This document shows, one piece after another, positions 51,922 through 59,953 of a stretch of 64,000 nt of DNA; within the stretch, counting starts at the first letter, position 1, and every line of letters begins with the position of its first letter. Where the stretch lies: positions 186,001 to 250,000 of the forward strand of contig NZ_LN879457.1 in assembly GCF_001403615.1 (NCBI RefSeq), given 5' to 3'. A program made the translations under genes and the position numbers. Below the pieces are notes generated by a model. That model had not been told where the DNA came from and searched no databases. It saw nothing but the letters and a program-made list of their open reading frames with translations. This DNA is from Desnuesiella massiliensis. Lineage in GTDB: Bacteria; Bacillota; Clostridia; Clostridiales; Clostridiaceae.

Positions 51922-52581
51922 ATGCTTATTGTTTGTGTATCTGCTTCAAATATTAAACATGCTGGGGAAAATAGTACTTCTGTGAAAACATGTAAGCTCA
52001 TTAAAGAAATGGTGAAAAGAAAGATTGTTAATAGTGTAGAGGTTGAAATTATTCCTCTTGTTAATTATGAGCTTAGGCCTTGCATTGGATGTGGGAGATG
52101 CTTCAATCAAGATATTTGCATTCATGATGATGATTTTAACCAAATTTATAGCATACTCACTCAATCTGATGCACTGTTTATTGTTTCTGCCCATTATGCG
52201 CCGATACCATCAAAATTATCTATTCTTCTTGAGAAGGTTGAGCAATTAGCTTTCTTAAAAAGATTTAACAATGAAAATTACCGTTCACCTTTATTTAGGA
52301 AGCCTGTAGGAATTGTAGGACATGGTGGTGGCGATGAAAAGATAATAAAATACTATAAAGGTCCTGTTTTGGATTCAATTTGGAACGCTTTATCATATCC
52401 TGTTGAGATGAATATTGTTGGAGTAAGCAATGAAGAGAGTAATGGAGTGATATTTCCAGTAAAAAATGTGAAAAAACTTAAAAGGTCAATCTTTCCAATA
52501 CAAGAGTATGATTGGGAAGATATAGAAAGAAGACTAAATCCATTAGTAAGAAATGTACTTGAGAAAATAATAAAAGAATAA
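51922..52581 (+). CDS. Flavodoxin-fold NAD(P)H oxidoreductase with Cys cluster
   Basis: A 219-residue protein with the FMN-reductase layout: LIVCVSASNIKHAGENSTSV, then LRPCIGCGRCFNQDICIHDD, four Cys as in iron-sulfur flavoproteins, and DALFIVSAHYAPIPSKLSIL. HGGGDE occurs late. Probably an FMN electron carrier, maybe with a cluster. A relative with similar Cys lies at 39111. TAGGAGA precedes the ATG. Confidence 0.8.
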   Translation: MLIVCVSASNIKHAGENSTSVKTCKLIKEMVKRKIVNSVEVEIIPLVNYELRPCIGCGRCFNQDICIHDDDFNQIYSILTQSDALFIVSAHYAPIPSKLSILLEKVEQLAFLKRFNNENYRSPLFRKPVGIVGHGGGDEKIIKYYKGPVLDSIWNALSYPVEMNIVGVSNEESNGVIFPVKNVKKLKRSIFPIQEYDWEDIERRLNPLVRNVLEKIIKE

Positions 52582-52617
52582 TCAGAAGTTATTTAAGGAT
52601 AATGCATTACAGAACTA

Positions 52618-52740
52618 TCACTAAAAAGGAGGGTTAGGAGTGGAAAGGTTGTAATGTATTTATAAAATATCCTGAAATTACAGGACAAGCTTCATCATGT
52701 TACAAAGACAATGAAATATTTTATTATGATGCTAAAGTAT
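52618..52740 (+). pseudogene. 3' fragment of an aminoglycoside adenylyltransferase-like gene
   Basis: Codes YPEITGQASSCYKDNEIFYY DAKV, matching the region of the gene at 51104 that reads YTEIIEQALLCYKNTKIFNY; the DNA before it (AAGGAGGG...GAG) also matches. Only the final ~40 codons remain. Confidence 0.7.
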
Positions 52741-52754
52741 AAAGGAGGATAAAG

Positions 52755-53396
52755 TTGATTAAAAGATCTTATATTACGGTTAAATCATCTTGGAGACATC
52801 ATATTAATAATCTTTTTTTAACACAAGAACCCAAATCAGATTCTATTGTTATTCTTTTTCCGGGAGGGGATTATAGTTGTGATAAACCCTTATTACACTA
52901 TGCTAGAAAGGCAACGCTGTTATCGGGTTGCAATGTGTTAAGTTTAGAATATGTATATTTTAAAACTAATAATTCATTTAAAGGAGAGTTGTTTGAACAA
53001 ACCTTGAAGGAAGCTAAGGAAGCTGTTGAGATATGTCTTTCTAATGGATATAAAAATATATACTTTATCAGTAAAAGTTTAGGTACAGTAATTGCAGGAG
53101 AAATTAGCCGATATATAGGATATGATAATATAAATAACTTGTTTTTAACCCCCATACCTAACACAATTCCATATATTGTTGATTCAAAATGCACTGTTGT
53201 TACGGGCTCAAAGGATAAATTTTTTTCTATGGAGGATATAAATAAAATAAATAAATACCCTCAGGTAGAACTAAAGATTATAGAAGGAGCTGCACATTCC
53301 TTAGAAATAGATGAGGACTATATGAAGAGTCTAGAAATATTAATTAGTGTAACTAAATTATGTGAAGATTTTATAATGTCAGGTACTAAGAAGTGA
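52755..53396 (+). CDS. Alpha/beta-hydrolase-like protein
   Basis: TTG start 52755, 6 nt after AAAGGAGG. The 213-residue protein shows IVILFPGGDYSCDKPLLHYA, a modified oxyanion region, and FISKSLGTVIAG with S-x-S-x-G nucleophile elbow; late VVTGSKDKFF holds the Asp and GAAHSLEI the His. A complete triad is therefore likely. Substrate unknown. Confidence 0.78.
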   Translation: MIKRSYITVKSSWRHHINNLFLTQEPKSDSIVILFPGGDYSCDKPLLHYARKATLLSGCNVLSLEYVYFKTNNSFKGELFEQTLKEAKEAVEICLSNGYKNIYFISKSLGTVIAGEISRYIGYDNINNLFLTPIPNTIPYIVDSKCTVVTGSKDKFFSMEDINKINKYPQVELKIIEGAAHSLEIDEDYMKSLEILISVTKLCEDFIMSGTKK

Positions 53397-53474
53397 ACAT
53401 AGTATAATATTAGATTATTAATAGACCTTTTTTATTATGGTTCTAAAATTATCTAATAAGGTGGTGTAAAGTTA

Positions 53475-53744
53475 ATGGAATTCCTATTAATTATAGCATT
53501 TATTGTTTTCATAGTAGTAATGTTAATAGTTCAAGGTGAACGACATGAGAGAAAGATCAGAGAACAGATAAGTTCTATAGGTGGCGAGGTCATTAGCATA
53601 GAAAGAAAAACATTTTCAACAGGACCTTTTTTCTTGGTTGGAAAAGGAAGAACTGTTTATAGAATTGAATATAGAAGAGGAAATGAAATAAAAGAGGGTT
53701 GGGTGAAGTTTGGGGATTTATTTGGACCTGACTGGAGATTATAG
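53475..53744 (+). CDS. Small membrane-anchored protein
   Basis: An 89-residue protein with one N-terminal membrane span (LLIIAFIVFIVVMLIV) and a basic, probably beta-rich cytosolic tail (GGEVISIERKTFSTGPFFLV, YRIEYRRGNE). AATAAGGTGG lies upstream. Function unknown. Confidence 0.7.
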   Translation: MEFLLIIAFIVFIVVMLIVQGERHERKIREQISSIGGEVISIERKTFSTGPFFLVGKGRTVYRIEYRRGNEIKEGWVKFGDLFGPDWRL

Positions 53745-53782
53745 GCTAGTATAATGAAAAAACAATTTACTGGAGGTAGTGT

Positions 53783-54316
53783 ATGATTTATTTTGAAACA
53801 GAAAGGTTAATTTTTCGTGATTGGGAAGAGAATGATTTAATAGAATTTAGAATGATGAATAAGGATGCCAGAGTGATGAAAAATTTTCCTAATACCCTTA
53901 CAGAGCAGGAAACAGATGCGTTTCATAACGGAATTCAAGATGAATTTAAAAGTTTAGGATATGGACGGTATGCAGTAGAAACAAAGCATAATAGTGAGTT
54001 CATAGGATTTATAGGATTCCATAGAGCAACCTTTAATGCTGCTTTCACTCCTTGTGTTGAAATAGGTTGGCGGCTTAAATATGATGCTTGGGGAAAGGGA
54101 TATGCAACAGAAGGAGCAAAGGCATGTTTGAAATTTGGATTTGATACATTAGGTTTTAGTAAAGTGTATAGCTTCACCGCTAAAGTTAATCTTCAATCTG
54201 AAAATGTAATGAAGAAAATTGGCATGGGAAAAATAGGGGAATTTAATCATCCTAATGTTGCTAAGGATAGTCCACTATACGAGCATGTTCTTTATTGTTT
54301 AAACTTAGAGGATTGA
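53783..54316 (+). CDS. GNAT-family acetyltransferase, RimJ/RimL-like
   Basis: A 177-residue protein starting YFETERLIFRDWEENDLIEF; GWRLKYDAWGKGYATEGAKA has the G-K-G-Y-A loop and YSFTAKVNLQSENVMKKIGM is motif B. AGGTAGTG is the upstream site. Acceptor unknown. Confidence 0.88.
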   Translation: MIYFETERLIFRDWEENDLIEFRMMNKDARVMKNFPNTLTEQETDAFHNGIQDEFKSLGYGRYAVETKHNSEFIGFIGFHRATFNAAFTPCVEIGWRLKYDAWGKGYATEGAKACLKFGFDTLGFSKVYSFTAKVNLQSENVMKKIGMGKIGEFNHPNVAKDSPLYEHVLYCLNLED

Positions 54317-54396
54317 AGTTTCTATCTTTAGCACTATTTGTAGTTATAATAGTGCCATATCATCAATAAATTCGAATTTATGGGAAGTGAGTATGT

Positions 54397-54780
54397 ATGA
54401 ATGATAAAAGACCTTTTATAATAACATTCATAGGAGATATGGGCATTTTAAGCGCTATTTTATCAATAATATCATTGTTTTCAAACTTTATAAAGTCATT
54501 TGAAGCTCACCATGGATCATTATCTGTTTTTCTCAATGGGATGATGAGAGCAGTAATTCCTGTAATTCTCTTAATAATATCTTATGGATATTTGAAACTT
54601 AAAAGCTGGGGTTATTGGTTAATGATAACTAGCAATATAGCTTTCTTAGTAATACCTATTGTTTCCTCTCAACTAAGCAAGCAGCAATTTCCCTATGTTG
54701 GTATTATAATGGTAACTATTAATTTAATATTTATTTTACCAACAAAGAAATATTTTGATAAAGAAGCTTTTTCTCAGTAA
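54397..54780 (+). CDS. Four-span membrane protein, unknown
   Basis: A 127-residue protein with four hydrophobic spans (about 8-30, 47-65, 72-90, 98-115) and short charged ends. No diagnostic motif. GGGAAGTGAG precedes the ATG. Single-gene unit. Confidence 0.7.
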   Translation: MNDKRPFIITFIGDMGILSAILSIISLFSNFIKSFEAHHGSLSVFLNGMMRAVIPVILLIISYGYLKLKSWGYWLMITSNIAFLVIPIVSSQLSKQQFPYVGIIMVTINLIFILPTKKYFDKEAFSQ

Positions 54781-54834
54781 TCATAAAATGCAAACTATAG
54801 ATTATATATAATATAGTTAAAGGGGTATATAGGT

Positions 54835-55076
54835 ATGAAAACACCAATATTAGAAACGGATAGATTATTATTGCGGCCATTTTATATGGAAGATGCACAG
54901 GCAGTATTTGACTGCTGGGAAAGCGACCCTGATGTATCAAAGTATATGTTTTGAACAAGTCATAATGATATAAACCAAACTATTAGTTGGGATTTACATA
55001 TATTAATGAAATACCATATGAATGCAATAGAGGAAGTAATCTATATGAGGGTAAAGAGTATATTTTAAAGTTATAG
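54835..55076 (+). pseudogene. GNAT gene, N-terminal part with stop and large deletion
   Basis: ATG 54835 after GGGG-TATATAGG starts ILETDRLLLRPFYMEDAQAV and reaches KYMF, then TGA (54952-54954), where Trp (TGG) is usual in the family. Following sequence codes further pieces in shifted frames and ends LYEGKEYILKL. The acetyl-CoA half is mostly missing. Confidence 0.75.
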
Positions 55077-55238
55077 AAAATTAGAATTATAGAAAATCGA
55101 GTTAATTCGGCTTTTTTACAAAATATATAAACTCAATTTTTATAAGCATAAACAAAGAAATTTTTTATAGGAGAAGGTAATTTGCTATTTAGCAGAGAAT
55201 AGTATTTTAGAAATAATTTATTTTTAAGGGGGATATTT

Positions 55239-55616
55239 ATGGGACTATTTGATGGATTAATGGGAAACGCTTCAGAAGTAAATCTTCAAGAGGTGCAAAG
55301 AGATTTTGCCAATGTGCTAGCATCTACAGAAACTATAGAAAAAGCCTATAGGTTAATTAGGGACATGTTTATTTTCACAAATAAAAGATTGATACTTGTG
55401 GATAAGCAAGGTGTTACAGGGAAAAAAGTGGAATATCATTCGATTCCTTATAAGAGTATAACACATTTTAGCATAGAGACTGCTGGAAATTTTGACTTAG
55501 ATGCAGAGCTGAAGATCTGGATATCTGGTACTCAGATGCCAATAGAAAAGCAATTTAATAAGAGCCTAAATATATATGAATTGCAAAGTGTTTTGGCTGA
55601 ATATGTATTAAAATAG
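55239..55616 (+). CDS. PH-like domain protein (bacterial bPH family)
   Basis: A 125-residue protein with the bacterial PH fold sequence pattern: RDMFIFTNKRLILVDKQGVT, KVEYHSIPYKSITHFSIETA and DAELKIWISG. Common in Firmicutes, function unknown. GGGGGAT lies 6 nt before the ATG. The last base of its TAG stop is the first base of the repeat element that follows. Confidence 0.83.
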   Translation: MGLFDGLMGNASEVNLQEVQRDFANVLASTETIEKAYRLIRDMFIFTNKRLILVDKQGVTGKKVEYHSIPYKSITHFSIETAGNFDLDAELKIWISGTQMPIEKQFNKSLNIYELQSVLAEYVLK

Positions 55617-55723
55617 AGGGACGGTTAACAACTTTTATGACTAAAGAAAAAATAACTAGTCAAGTGTACAAGCATGTGACTAGTTATTTTTGGGGTTAAT
55701 GCTTAAAGTCGTTAACCGTCCCC
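55617..55723. repeat. GGGACGGTTAACAAC element (copy 3)
   Basis: A 107-bp element with ends AGGGACGGTTAACAACTTT and AAAGTCGTTAACCGTCCCC. Its interior holds a second palindrome (AATAACTAGTC...GACTAGTTATT). It follows the PH-domain gene with no gap and could double as its terminator. Confidence 0.9.
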
Positions 55724-55737
55724 ATTAAATTTTTAGC

Positions 55738-55951
55738 GTAATAGAACATGTAAAGTTTTATTATAAAAATACTTTCACTGGAATTATGATATGCGCAGTT
55801 TTAAAATATAAGAATATTCATCAATACTACTTAAATGATATGAGGAATAAAAAATTAAGAAAGGGTGATTTCATATGAAAAAAAGTATAGTCAGTAAAAT
55901 GGATAAAGTTTGGAGGGCCACTATATTTTAACCCTCCATTATTTAAGGAGG
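55738..55951 (+). repeat. Leader-region repeat, copy 1
   Basis: A ~214-bp stretch repeated at 58665-58880 with about 75-80% identity. It starts right after the repeat element and holds shared promoter-like sequence (GTAAAGTTTTATTATAA, AATACTTTCACTGGAA), a leader peptide frame and the ribosome binding site of the gene at 55959. Confidence 0.85.
55875..55931 (+). CDS. 18-residue leader peptide with competing hairpins
   Basis: AAAGGGTGAT precedes ATG 55875; the frame gives MKKSIVSKMDKVWRATIF and stops with TAA. TGGAGGG at the end of the leader (55911-55917) can pair with CCCTCCA just after the stop (55932-55938), and CCTCC of that arm can alternatively pair with GGAGG (55947-55951), the ribosome binding site of the next gene. 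Translation of the leader should decide which stem forms, as in translational attenuation of resistance genes. The inducer cannot be read. Confidence 0.6.
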   Translation: MKKSIVSKMDKVWRATIF

Positions 55952-55958
55952 ATAAAAA

Positions 55959-56801
55959 ATGGAATTAGATATTTTAGCAGTTTACGAAAATTTGGATGAT
56001 TATATACTAGAGATGGAAAAAGAGAATCCAGATTGTGAAATGTTATGGGAACGATATGCAATTCAGCCTTACTGGGAGAAAATTAGCCAATGGGCACCAT
56101 TCGATATGTCCGATCGAAAACCACAACCCATTAAGAATATATCTAGATTAAAGCAACAGATTGAAGTTATGAAAAACATAGATATTAAAGAAATTAAGAA
56201 AAGATTTATGCAAGTAGTGAACATACTCCCCAATTATGATGATGATCCTATAACGATTGCAATCTACCCTGTTGATGATGATAACTTGACTGTTAAAGAA
56301 AAACAGAATGGAGTTTGGGGAGTTAATGTATTTGGCAATATTCTATTAAACATTAATCCACTTGTTTATAATTATTTAGATTGGATACCTTATGTATTTG
56401 CTCATGAATATCATCATACAGTGTGGGGAAATTATTGGCATGTAATTCATGGAGGACGCACAGGAAAGTTCATAGAATCTATATTAATTGATGGACAAGC
56501 GGATGTCTTTGCCAAGAGTCTTAGTCCATTCTTAAATCCTGAATGGATTTCTCAAATATCTGAAGAGCAAGAAAAGGAATTATGGAATAAGTATTATTCA
56601 AAATTATTAAATGAGACTAATGTAGATTATAATAAATACATGTTTGGCGATGATGAAGACGGAATACCTTGGTGTACAGGATATTTCTTTGGATATAGAA
56701 TTATAGAATATTTTAAAAAGCGCTATCCACTTACTAGTGTAAAAGAATTGATTGAAATGAGTTCAGAAGAAATTTATGCTATGAGTAAGTATGGTTTATA
56801 A
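55959..56801 (+). CDS. DUF2268-type putative zinc protease
   Basis: A 280-residue protein with WIPYVFAHEYHHTVWGNYWH: H149-E150-x2-H153, and 30 residues later ESILIDGQADVFAKSL with the Glu as third ligand. This and the overall layout (IYPVDDDN, NPLVYNYLDW) match DUF2268 predicted Zn-dependent proteases. No signal peptide. It lies behind a leader/attenuator shared with the methyltransferase gene at 58885. Substrate unknown. Confidence 0.82.
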   Translation: MELDILAVYENLDDYILEMEKENPDCEMLWERYAIQPYWEKISQWAPFDMSDRKPQPIKNISRLKQQIEVMKNIDIKEIKKRFMQVVNILPNYDDDPITIAIYPVDDDNLTVKEKQNGVWGVNVFGNILLNINPLVYNYLDWIPYVFAHEYHHTVWGNYWHVIHGGRTGKFIESILIDGQADVFAKSLSPFLNPEWISQISEEQEKELWNKYYSKLLNETNVDYNKYMFGDDEDGIPWCTGYFFGYRIIEYFKKRYPLTSVKELIEMSSEEIYAMSKYGL

Positions 56802-56821
56802 TATTTATAAGAAATGTGTAG

Positions 56822-56867
56822 AGGGGCGGTTAACAACTTTAATGTTTAAAGTTGTTAACCGCCCCCT
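56822..56867. repeat. GGGGCGGTTAACAAC element (copy 4), minimal hairpin
   Basis: Only 46 bp: AGGGGCGGTTAACAACTTTAA against TTAAAGTTGTTAACCGCCCCCT, an almost perfect palindrome without interior. Both arms carry the same A-to-G/C change at the GGGACGG position, so pairing is conserved. It sits between two converging genes and probably ends both transcripts. Confidence 0.88.
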
Positions 56868-57181
56868 TATCTAATATTAAGATATACATGTAAAGTATCT
56901 TTTATATGTTTTGATTCTTTTAGATCATCATCATTTATATATAGCGAATTACCATCTACTTTGGAAGTAAAGTTATTAAAGCTATTTTTATGAAGATATT
57001 CAACAGTATCAGAAATTTTGTCAGATTGGCTAAGGAGAAGTTTTTTGCCCATATAATCACCGTTAACATAAACAGTAAAAAAGTCATGACTATTCACATC
57101 ATAATAGTCATCAGAAGTATTAATAATAACACCAGGAAGCATATTATTATTCATATAGTTGAATGCGTAAAATTTATCCAA
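56867..57181 (-). CDS. Small acidic protein of unknown function
   Basis: The only intact minus-strand gene of the right half. TTG at 57181 follows AAGGTGGTG by 6 nt; earlier in-frame GTG codons overlap that site. The 104-residue product is rich in Asp, Asn and Tyr (NTSDDYYDVNSHDFFTVYVN), with no membrane span. The stop directly abuts the hairpin at 56822-56867. Family not recognised. Confidence 0.6.
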   Translation of the reverse strand: MDKFYAFNYMNNNMLPGVIINTSDDYYDVNSHDFFTVYVNGDYMGKKLLLSQSDKISDTVEYLHKNSFNNFTSKVDGNSLYINDDDLKESKHIKDTLHVYLNIR

Positions 57182-57404
57182 AATTAACACCACCTTAGTT
57201 AATGTTTTTTAAAAGGATTTAAATATATACTCATAGTATAAGCTATATATAAGTAAACAATACTCTAGCCTAATTTCAGAAAATATCGGCATAAATATAG
57301 TAATTCAGGCTACTGTAAAAGCAACTATTAGTTGACAAAATTGTTATGGTTGATTGATAGTAATTTACAATTTTACTTATTATACTTAAGTTGAGGTGAT
57401 AAAA

Positions 57405-58085
57405 ATGGCTTTTTCAGAAAAATTACAGGCTTTGAGAAAAGAGAGAGAACTATCCCAAGAAAATTTAGCTGAGAGCATCGGGGTGTCAAGACAAGCAGTT
57501 GCAAAATGGGAAGGTGGGCAATCTTATCCTGATGTAGATAAATTAATAACATTAAGTGATTTATTTAAAGTAACTATTGATAAATTAGTGAAGGACTATG
57601 ATGAGAATTGTTGTTTGCATGAAGAAAAAAGTAAAGAGTATGAGGATAATGAAGCTATAATAGATTTTTTGTGTAGGGCAAAAAAAGCTACTTATGCAGG
57701 TAAAGGACCTAAAGCACCATCCTCAAGACCTAATTCTTATGATTTGCATTATGCAGAAGATAATTTACTATATATCGATAGCTATTTAGGTGGAGAAATA
57801 TTTGCTGGCGAAGAAGCTTTATGGAGGAATAATATTCCTTTTTGGTCAATGAATTATATGGGAAGAGTTCTTGGAGAGGGTTTTTTAGGAGATTTTTTGA
57901 AAGAGGCCTTATGCTTAGTTCCAAAACAATATCCTTATCGTGGACCAAGCATATATCGTAATGGAGAATACACCTATCATTGCATTATAAATGGAGAGTT
58001 TCATTGGTTTAACGGATATGAAGAAATATTCTACAATGATAAAAAAGTATATGAGTGTACTTTCCATGGTGGATGCATTAAATAG
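57405..58085 (+). CDS. XRE-family regulator with DUF5680 domain
   Basis: ATG 57405 with TTGAGGTGAT upstream. The 226-residue protein has an N-terminal XRE helix-turn-helix (LQALRKERELSQENLAESIG, VSRQAVAKWEGGQSYPDVDK) and a C-terminal ~140-residue domain (IDFLCRAKKATYAGKGPKAP ... YEEIFYNDKKVYECTFHGG) of the DUF5680 type, perhaps a ligand sensor. It likely represses or activates a nearby or unlinked gene; the opposite-facing gene at 56867 shares a ~220-bp intergenic region with it. Confidence 0.85.
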   Translation: MAFSEKLQALRKERELSQENLAESIGVSRQAVAKWEGGQSYPDVDKLITLSDLFKVTIDKLVKDYDENCCLHEEKSKEYEDNEAIIDFLCRAKKATYAGKGPKAPSSRPNSYDLHYAEDNLLYIDSYLGGEIFAGEEALWRNNIPFWSMNYMGRVLGEGFLGDFLKEALCLVPKQYPYRGPSIYRNGEYTYHCIINGEFHWFNGYEEIFYNDKKVYECTFHGGCIK

Positions 58086-58087
58086 TT

Positions 58088-58197
58088 GGGGACGGTTAAC
58101 AACTTTAATGATTAAATGAAAAATAACTAATGAAATGTACAAGCATATGTCTGGTTATTTTTTATGGTTTAATGCTTAAAAGTTGTTAACCGTCCCC
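58088..58197. repeat. GGGGACGGTTAACAAC element (copy 5)
   Basis: A 110-bp element, ends GGGGACGGTTAACAACTTT and AAAGTTGTTAACCGTCCCC, starting 2 bp after the XRE gene's stop. Its interior is very similar to copy 3, and the 15 bases after both (ATTAAATTTTTAGC) are identical, so these two share an extended unit. Confidence 0.9.
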
Positions 58198-58314
58198 ATT
58201 AAATTTTTAGCATAATAAATATGTTTATAGGGATAATAAAAACGAAGGTACTTTACCTTTTTAAGTATAGATTTTTAAATGAATTCATCACATAAGACAA
58301 GGAGAGATGAGATT

Positions 58315-58548
58315 ATGAAAAGCAAACCAAAACCAGATGATAGAAGAAATAATGTAGCTAGAATCCAACATAATATTAGTAATACTATTGAAAATATCCA
58401 TCTTGCTGATGAAATGATTGAAGAAACTAGCGATGACAACATGAGAAGAACCTTAGAAGAAAAAAATGAAAGAAGAGAAGAAGCTCTTAAAGGCATGAAA
58501 AGTGAAATGAAAGATGAAGCCATAGCTAGAGAAAATGGGTATGAATAG
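58315..58548 (+). CDS. tlp: Small acid-soluble spore protein, Tlp family
   Basis: ATG 58315 follows AAGGAGAGATGAG; an ATG upstream at 58279 has no such site. The 77-residue protein is highly charged and helical: KPDDRRNNVARIQHNISNTI, then ENIHLADEMIEET and EEKNERREEALKGMKSEM. This is the Tlp pattern (KPDDR.DNV..I...I.NTI.N...AE). Tlp proteins are made in the forespore and packed in the spore core. It marks the organism as a spore-former and is the one gene here of probable core function. Confidence 0.85.
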   Translation: MKSKPKPDDRRNNVARIQHNISNTIENIHLADEMIEETSDDNMRRTLEEKNERREEALKGMKSEMKDEAIARENGYE

Positions 58549-58565
58549 AGCTTTTTAATGATAAA

Positions 58566-58602
58566 AATGACCTGGAATTAAGAATTCTCAGGCCATTTTT
58601 TT
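58566..58602 (+). terminator. Intrinsic terminator after tlp
   Basis: An interrupted stem (AATGACCTGG...CTCAGGCCATT) with GAATT/AATTC inner pairs is followed by TTTTTTT, just downstream of tlp. The usual form of a rho-independent terminator. Confidence 0.75.
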
Positions 58603-58620
58603 ATGTGTATTAAGTATTAA

Positions 58621-58665
58621 TATCATAAGAAGTTTGCAATATTTAGATAATATCAATTTAAAACG
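58621..58665. repeat. Family B spacer repeat (copy 8)
   Basis: AAGTTTGCAATATTTAGATA followed by ATATCAATTTAAAACG matches family B. Its end passes directly into the leader-region repeat at 58665, showing the two repeat types side by side. Confidence 0.8.
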
Positions 58666-58880
58666 TAATAAAATATGTAAAGTTTTATTATAAGAATACT
58701 TTCACTGGAAGTATGAGAAGCATAGTTTTAAAATAGAAGAACATTCATTATTATTACTTCTATAATATGATGAATAAAAAAATTGTGAAAGGGTGGTATC
58801 ATACGAAAAACATAAAATTGATAACTTCAAGAAAAACAAGGAGGGAGACTATACTTTAACCTTCCTAAAAAAATGGAGGA
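58665..58880 (+). repeat. Leader-region repeat, copy 2
   Basis: Counterpart of 55738-55951. The leader frame is kept at exactly 19 codons including stop (58803-58859), but its first codon is ACG. Its end codes RRETIL against RATIF in copy 1. AGGAGGG at its end pairs (one G-U) with CCTTCCT after the stop, which can also pair with the GGAGG of the methyltransferase gene, so the competing-stem design is retained. Confidence 0.82.
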
Positions 58881-58884
58881 TTAT

Positions 58885-59661
58885 ATGTTAACAATCGATG
58901 TTATTAATAGATGGTATGCAGACCTTTATGATCAAGAAGAAATTCAGATAGATGATGTAAATTTTATGCTTTCAGTTATTGGTGAAGCTTCAAAAAATAT
59001 TTTAGAGGTATGCTGTGGAAGCGGACGTATACTTGTTCCATTGGCAAAGGCAGGACATAAAGTAACCGGCTTTGACATGGATAATTATATGCTAGAACGT
59101 ATCTCACCAAAAGCAAAGGGGTTAACAAACATTAACTTTTCAAAGGCTGATGCAATAAATGATGACTGGGGAAATAATTTTGATACTGTTGTTCTTGCAG
59201 GAAATATTTTAATTAATATTATATCCAGTATGAACTATAAGGAAGCGCAAAAGCTGTTTATAAAAAGATCCTATGATGCCTTAAAGCTTAATGGACATAT
59301 ATATTTAGATTTTGACTGTTTTCCGCATCCAGAGAACTTTTTTGGAAACTCTGATGAAAGAATTATATTTGAAGGCGTTGATAGTTTGGGTAGTTATGGA
59401 AAGATAATTATATCTGATGGCAAATATGAACCACAAACTCAGATTACAACCTTTAAACGCAAAACAGAGATTATCTCCAAAGACGGTGAAAAAATAGTAC
59501 GAGAAAGTGTTGGAGCTAAGCATATTCCAACTCTGTTGCAAGTGCATGAATGGCTTGATCAAGTAGGCTTCAAGATAGTCAGCGAGTATGGAGATTATAA
59601 CGGAAATCCAATCAGTGAAACTACACACAGAGCTATAATATGGGCTGAAAAGAATAAATAG
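58885..59661 (+). CDS. Class I SAM-dependent methyltransferase
   Basis: ATG 58885 lies 5 nt after GGAGG; the ATG 12 nt upstream would overlap it. The 258-residue protein has NILEVCCGSGRILVPLAKAG (SAM loop), HKVTGFDMDNYML, INFSKADAINDDW and FDTVVLAGNILINI, a complete class I fold. The acceptor is unknown. It follows the same type of leader/attenuator as the DUF2268 gene at 55959, so a shared inducing condition is possible. Confidence 0.86.
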   Translation: MLTIDVINRWYADLYDQEEIQIDDVNFMLSVIGEASKNILEVCCGSGRILVPLAKAGHKVTGFDMDNYMLERISPKAKGLTNINFSKADAINDDWGNNFDTVVLAGNILINIISSMNYKEAQKLFIKRSYDALKLNGHIYLDFDCFPHPENFFGNSDERIIFEGVDSLGSYGKIIISDGKYEPQTQITTFKRKTEIISKDGEKIVRESVGAKHIPTLLQVHEWLDQVGFKIVSEYGDYNGNPISETTHRAIIWAEKNK

Positions 59662-59778
59662 AGCTTTTCTGACATATGTTTTACTTTTTGTGGATAAACA
59701 TGATATTATTTACTTACAAATTATTAATTAATAGTATATAGATTTATTATAAAAGTTTAATAAAGTAGAGGAAAGGTT

Positions 59779-59910
59779 ATGGAAAAGGCAAAGTTAAAAA
59801 GGATAGCTACTATATTTACTGTTATAACTACTATAATAGCTATTATATCTGCAGAAAAATTAGATATGTCTTTAAAACATAGTATTTACAGGGTATATTC
59901 TCTTCATTAG
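59779..59910 (+). pseudogene. Chimeric fragment: small membrane peptide joined to a GNAT scrap
   Basis: ATG 59779 after AGGAAAGG gives 43 codons: a hydrophobic start (RIATIFTVITTIIAII), then AEKLDMSLKH, nearly identical to AEKLDMSLNH in the GNAT at 62321. The first part recurs with a stop at 61775-61840. It seems to be a recombination product. Confidence 0.6.
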
Positions 59911-59953
59911 AAGTAAATATTTATATATTAGTATTTTATTAAGGAGTGGTTTT

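Noticed and set aside
54952..54954. TGA in the GNAT fragment as a second selenocysteine codon
   Set aside because: The position aligns with Trp (TGG) of related proteins, no hairpin follows at the proper distance, and the gene is broken further on.
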